A stretch of DNA of 17,518 bases from an uncultured Methylococcaceae bacterium. GTDB lineage: Bacteria; Pseudomonadota; Gammaproteobacteria; Methylococcales; Methylomonadaceae. Below, piece by piece: positions 14,663 to 17,518 of this stretch (position 1 is the stretch's first letter; each line of letters starts with the position of its first letter). The stretch is from positions 1 through 17,518 of the forward strand of contig CAIVAH010000125.1 of NCBI GenBank assembly GCA_903903765.1, written 5' to 3'. The notes below the pieces were generated by a model. The model did no database searches and was not told the origin of the DNA. It saw only the letters and a program-made list of their open reading frames with translations. A program made the position numbers and the translations under genes.

Positions 14663-15550
14663 TTTAAAGCTGTTTATAGACCATTTTCTTCTTAAAATTA
14701 TAAAAAAGGCATTGGACAGTAATGCAGGATAAAGGGCAAGCATAATGATTGGAAACCAGCGTAAATGCATGGTGAGCAATAATCCTATGTGAAATAGTAT
14801 GCCTATTAAGATGCTCAATCTGCGGGTATAACGGTTGAGCAATAAGACTGGAAAAAATAACTCCCAATATCTAATAAACCATGCCAGTTTGGCTAACATC
14901 TGTTTGATTAGAGTATGATCGATTAGAAACCAACCGTTCCAGCGGGAATATTCGGGATGAATTAATACGTATTGCATGATAGTGCCGTTTTCCCATTCTA
15001 AGCTATGGAATTTAACCCAGCCAGATACAAAATATACCAAAGCAATTTGAAACTGGATGAGTCGTAAAGGCCATACAGCAACATTTTGTTTAAGTTTACT
15101 TAGATACGCATCAACGGACCAACAATTACCACAGGGCGCTAGCATTAAATAAAAGCACATTATTTTAAGTAGCGCGTCATCCCCATCCATCAGTAAGGGG
15201 TTTCGGTTCCATATAGATACCCAGATGAGCCAAGTAACAAAGCTGCTGATGCGGCTATGCCAACCAATCATCATTAGAAACGCTGCTATTATGCCAACGC
15301 AAATAAAGGTGTAAGCGATTATGGTCTGGTGACTGGTTAAAGGGATAAAAAAGACAGACCAACTGCCGCCATTTTGATTGGCAATTTGTTGTATATCTCC
15401 TAGCCAACCTAATTGACTAAACTGACTATCTACATAAGGTAGGAAGGCTGTGAAATAAATGGCAGACAAGGCGCCAAATAAAATTCTTAGGGTTGCATAT
15501 TTTCTGGCGTCGATTAATTTAAACCAAAGTTTATGCCAATCTCTTAGCAT
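14642..15550 (-). CDS. HTTM-domain (vitamin K-dependent gamma-carboxylase-like) membrane protein
   Basis: A 302-residue multi-pass membrane protein of the HTTM family, the membrane half of vitamin K-dependent gamma-carboxylase. About six or more hydrophobic helices span 20-38, 76-95, 100-113, 127-140, 160-178, 227-237, 244-260 and 266-286. Family motifs are NRNPLLMDGDDALLK (115-129), RLIQFQIALVYFVSGWVK (163-180), and WELFFPVLL..RYTRR with FHIG (229-255). There is no C-terminal extramembrane carboxylase domain, so carboxylation is not implied. I chose the ATG at 15550: GGGAGAG lies just upstream, and it overlaps the stop of the preceding gene by one base (TAATG), indicating coupled translation; an ATG five codons upstream lacks a binding site. 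It overlaps paralogue B convergently by 21 bases. Substrate unknown. Confidence 0.87.
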   Translation of the reverse strand: MLRDWHKLWFKLIDARKYATLRILFGALSAIYFTAFLPYVDSQFSQLGWLGDIQQIANQNGGSWSVFFIPLTSHQTIIAYTFICVGIIAAFLMMIGWHSRISSFVTWLIWVSIWNRNPLLMDGDDALLKIMCFYLMLAPCGNCWSVDAYLSKLKQNVAVWPLRLIQFQIALVYFVSGWVKFHSLEWENGTIMQYVLIHPEYSRWNGWFLIDHTLIKQMLAKLAWFIRYWELFFPVLLLNRYTRRLSILIGILFHIGLLLTMHLRWFPIIMLALYPALLSNAFFIILRRKWSINSFKLLGYFY

Positions 15551-16152
15551 TAATGACTCTCCCATAGTATGGTATCGGTTCGGTAACCTGTATTAGGTAA
15601 ATCTTTTAGATCGGGGTAGAGTTCAAACTGATGTAGAATTATTTCGGTTGCGGATGTATTAGAAAAATTGTCAGCTTGATGAGTTAAATAATAGTGTGAA
15701 AATGCCTTAAATAATTTGGGATCATTTTGATTGATCAAGGTTTCTGTTAAGCGATAGTAACGACTGCTGTCACTGAATACTTTGTAATTGGTATCGTTAT
15801 GCTTTAAGTTGCTAAATAGTGTAGTCCCTGCGCAGTTTATTGCACCAGAAGCTTTGTTGATATCTAAGCCAGTGCAAACCGATACGTATTGGTGAAATTT
15901 GGGGCTTTGTGGGGCAAAAAAATCCCAGTATTGTTGGCTACCCGTTACATTAATATAGTGACTAAATAAGTGTGATAGCTGGCTGTTATTAGGAATTCTT
16001 AGCCATTCAAATAGTTTGTATTCTAAATAGGTTTGATCCGGATTTTCTGAAACTAGATCGGCATAACTATGAGGTAAGGTCCACCACGCAATCGCTGTGA
16101 TGTGGAATATGCAAAAAATTACGATTAAAAAATTTTTAATAGCTACGAACAT
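15550..16152 (-). CDS. Membrane-anchored partner of the HTTM protein
   Basis: A 200-residue protein with one N-terminal transmembrane helix (about 7-25) and a hydrophilic remainder, probably facing the periplasm. Residues 70-84 (TGSQQYWDFFAPQSP) resemble the W-x-F-A-P motif often seen in small proteins encoded beside HTTM genes. Two cysteines (C93, C107) could pair. Its stop overlaps the HTTM start by one base, so both proteins are likely made together and may form a complex. The ATG has no recognisable Shine-Dalgarno sequence and lies just behind a long hairpin, which may influence its translation. I do not recognise an enzyme domain. Gene reality is well supported; function is open. Confidence 0.75.
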   Translation of the reverse strand: MFVAIKNFLIVIFCIFHITAIAWWTLPHSYADLVSENPDQTYLEYKLFEWLRIPNNSQLSHLFSHYINVTGSQQYWDFFAPQSPKFHQYVSVCTGLDINKASGAINCAGTTLFSNLKHNDTNYKVFSDSSRYYRLTETLINQNDPKLFKAFSHYYLTHQADNFSNTSATEIILHQFELYPDLKDLPNTGYRTDTILWESH

Positions 16153-16163
16153 GACGACGCTTG

Positions 16164-16203
16164 AGTTGTACTAGTTTCGAATTACTCCAAAACTAGTACA
16201 ACT
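16164..16203. promoter_or_regulatory. Long perfect inverted repeat upstream of the HTTM pair
   Basis: Two 14-base arms, AGTTGTACTAGTTT (16164-16177) and its exact reverse complement (16190-16203), separated by 12 bases. A further wobble pair and A-T pair extend it on the outside. It lies in the 59-base gap between the secreted helical gene and the HTTM pair, 12 bases before the start codon. Neither strand has a proper T-run after it, so a simple terminator is doubtful. It could be an operator, an mRNA-processing or stabilising hairpin, or a leaky terminator. Confidence 0.6.
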
Positions 16204-16211
16204 TAACATTA

Positions 16212-16724
16212 TTATTTACGTGAACCGGCTTTTTTATCTTCGGTGCCTAAGATACGATTTAACATGTGAGTTTGTTGAGATTCTCTATCATCCAAGGTTA
16301 AATCAATCATGCTTTTAAGATCTTTGAAGCGTTTTTCGGCGACTTTAAGTTCTTCTGTGGCTTTATTTAAATCACCTGCTTGCACCGCTTCACGGGCTTT
16401 CTTTAAATCACCGTTAGCACGATTACGGTTTCTATCGACTTTATCATTAGCATTGATCTCTTTACTGAGTTTTAAAGCGTCTTTTATATTTTCAATAATG
16501 ACCTCATCACTCGCTGCTTTACTATCGGCAGAATCACCATTAACTCTGGCTTGTATAGCGTTTAAAGACTCATTTATTTGCACTAATGTTGCATCAATTC
16601 CTTCACTGGCAGTCATTCTGTTGTACATACATGCCATACCTAAACAGATGTCGGCATTAACTAGTGCTGGTTCAAAGGAAAGTGCTAATGTTGTTGTTAT
16701 CACAGCGCATTTTAAAAGTTTCAT
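16212..16724 (-). CDS. Secreted helical (coiled-coil) protein of unknown function
   Basis: A 170-residue protein with a signal peptide (1-24, VNA-D). C27 and C32 lie in the early mature part, in the ICLGMACMYNRM segment; they are not in a lipobox position, so a soluble periplasmic protein is more likely than a lipoprotein. The rest is almost wholly helical and charged. About 45-85 may form one helix. Residues 105-140 carry a DLKKAREAVQAGDLNKATEE pattern like helical repeat or TPR-type pairs, and may form a coiled coil. The ATG has GAGG about 11 bases upstream. It lies upstream of the HTTM pair on the same strand, separated by the long hairpin. No named family is recognised. Confidence 0.75.
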   Translation of the reverse strand: MKLLKCAVITTTLALSFEPALVNADICLGMACMYNRMTASEGIDATLVQINESLNAIQARVNGDSADSKAASDEVIIENIKDALKLSKEINANDKVDRNRNRANGDLKKAREAVQAGDLNKATEELKVAEKRFKDLKSMIDLTLDDRESQQTHMLNRILGTEDKKAGSRK

Positions 16725-17041
16725 TTGGTGTAAACCTCGTTGTAGTTATTATTTTCATGTCTGTCACGATTTAGGTATTAATCCTATCTAGCGCAACAAG
16801 ACGAAACAAACTCTAACACGGTTTTTTCTAAACATAAAAAATAACTGCGTAATAAAACCATGAAAATAATAAGTTAAATGAAGTGTCAGATCATTCTGAT
16901 CTTGCAAACAGCGCGAAAAATAGACACAATTCTTTCTTAAACAAAGGTATACACAATAACGATATCTGTTTGCGCGTTCTTGTTGAGAAAAATGCTATAC
17001 AATTTAATATCAAAAATCGGTTTACATTAGGCTTTCTGAAA
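16725..17041. other. Intergenic region before the truncated GNAT gene
   Basis: About 317 AT-rich bases between the divergent secreted helical gene and the GNAT fragment. The GNAT frame stays open back to a GTG at 16883, but the extra 53 residues look like no domain I know. A 6-base stem with a 3-base loop (AGATCA/TGATCT, 16888-16902) is the only structure seen. No RNA gene or clear promoter was identified. Confidence 0.45.
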
Positions 17042-17341
17042 TTGATCAAAATAAGACCTGCAGTCACATCTGATATTCCACAATTAGTGCTGTTATTAGA
17101 GGCTTTGTTTTCTATAGAGGCTGATTTTTTAATTGATTATGACAAGCAAGCTACGGGTTTGGATTTGTTAATAAACAGTAGTAAAGATTGTGTTTGGGTA
17201 GCTGAGGTAGGTGGGATCGATCAAGTTGTAGGTATGTGCAGTATACAAACTATGATTTCGACTGCAGAAGGTGGTCTTGTCGGGGTAGTTGAAGATTTGA
17301 TTGGTTTAAGGTATGTCGGTTCGGAGCTTTTACTTATATGA
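17042..17341 (+). pseudogene. Truncated GNAT N-acetyltransferase
   Basis: The frame opens with IRPAVTSDIPQLVLLLEALF and continues through VWVAEV..VVGMCSIQTMISTAEGG and VGVVEDLI, the first half of a GNAT acyl-CoA transferase (strands 1-4). In intact relatives VEDL is followed by the acetyl-CoA loop (R/Q-x-x-G-x-G) and about 65 more residues. Here the sequence passes in a few codons through RYVGSELLL, which looks like a shortened RGxGIGSxLL, to a TGA. The acetyl-CoA pyrophosphate loop is thus damaged and the C-terminal half is absent. The start is uncertain: a TTG at 17042 fits the family, while the frame itself is open from 16883. The stop overlaps the start of tag (ATGA). Probably a decayed gene still serving as a lead-in for tag translation. 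Confidence 0.7.
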
Positions 17342-17518
17342 CGATAAGGCAATGTGCTTGGGCTATTAATAGTCAATTAGAAGCACAATATCACGATGCA
17401 GAGTGGGGCGTACCTGTGCATGATGAGCGCTTGTTATTTGAGTTACTATGTTTAGAGGGTGCGCAAGCGGGTTTAAGCTGGCTAACTATTTTAAAGAAAC
17501 GCGCGGCTTATCAATTGG
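17338..17518 (+). CDS. tag: DNA-3-methyladenine glycosylase I, 5' part
   Basis: The first 60 codons of Tag, cut by the window edge. Tag removes 3-methyladenine from alkylated DNA, starting base excision repair. Visible family features are C6 and H19 (matching the first two zinc ligands in the E. coli protein), the YHDAEWGVP motif (18-26) and LCLEGAQAGLSW (37-48), whose glutamate (E40) matches the base-contacting residue. The ATG overlaps the GNAT stop as ATGA, so translation is probably coupled; no separate strong binding site is seen. The remaining two thirds, including the C-terminal zinc ligands, lie outside the window. Identity is secure. Confidence 0.92.
   Translation, partial: MTIRQCAWAINSQLEAQYHDAEWGVPVHDERLLFELLCLEGAQAGLSWLTILKKRAAYQL

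Noticed and set aside
14664..14867. Minus-strand ORF of 67 codons within the HTTM gene
   Set aside because: Out-of-frame shadow of the HTTM coding region on the same strand.
16309..16791. Plus-strand ORF of 160 codons over the secreted helical gene
   Set aside because: Antisense to a gene with signal peptide and good start; the translated product is serine/leucine/phenylalanine-rich, typical of a shadow of a lysine/glutamate-rich helix.
16888..16902. AGATCA-TTC-TGATCT hairpin near the GNAT frame
   Set aside because: Six-base stem with no T-run or clear position relative to a gene; mentioned only within the intergenic entry.

Overview
The window looks like chromosomal DNA of an AT-rich gammaproteobacterium. 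The gene set (long bacterial PEP carboxylase with a beta-carbonic anhydrase remnant and a bestrophin, NhaR-like LysR regulator, TrhO, bacterioferritin-comigratory peroxiredoxin, cytochrome b561, Tim44-domain protein, HTTM protein, Tag) would suit a methanotroph or other Methylococcales-type aerobe, but that placement is inference from gene content only. I see no rRNA, tRNA, CRISPR array, phage gene or transposase.

Layout. 1-2459: a minus-strand operon, trhO -> 2OG-Fe(II) oxygenase -> di-TOBE molybdate-binding protein, whose last codons overlap the end of an incomplete plus-strand ORF. 2460-2864: a 405-base AT-rich gap. 2865-5361: a block with a plus-strand pair (thioredoxin-reductase-like flavoprotein without CxxC, overlapping an ELM1/DUF1022 protein) and a convergent nucleotidyltransferase-fold gene. 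This block lies between imperfect direct repeats: the 5' end of trhO (about 2403-2489) and a degraded copy of it (about 5495-5581), which is fused to a degraded copy of the 3' end of the SDR gene at 10562. 5617-9552: a minus-strand carbon-fixation cluster, collapsed beta-carbonic anhydrase -> ppc -> bestrophin, divergent from a LysR regulator (9664-10554).

10562-11813: minus-strand bcp -> SDR oxidoreductase. 11922-14662: two paralogous small secreted proteins (about 60% identical over the mature part) on either side of a Tim44-domain protein and a cytochrome b561. The two paralogues have near-identical promoter cores. 14642-16152: an overlapping minus-strand pair, a membrane-anchored protein with a YWDFFAP motif followed by an HTTM (gamma-carboxylase-like) membrane protein; a long perfect hairpin precedes the first. 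16212-16724: a secreted helical protein. 17042-17518: a truncated GNAT gene whose stop overlaps the start of tag (DNA-3-methyladenine glycosylase I), which runs off the window.

Most genes are ordinary housekeeping genes. The points that deserve a second look are the chimeric trhO/SDR scar and the block it borders, the flavoprotein-ELM1 pair, the decayed carbonic anhydrase beside ppc and bestrophin, and the secreted-paralogue/Tim44/cytochrome b561 locus.
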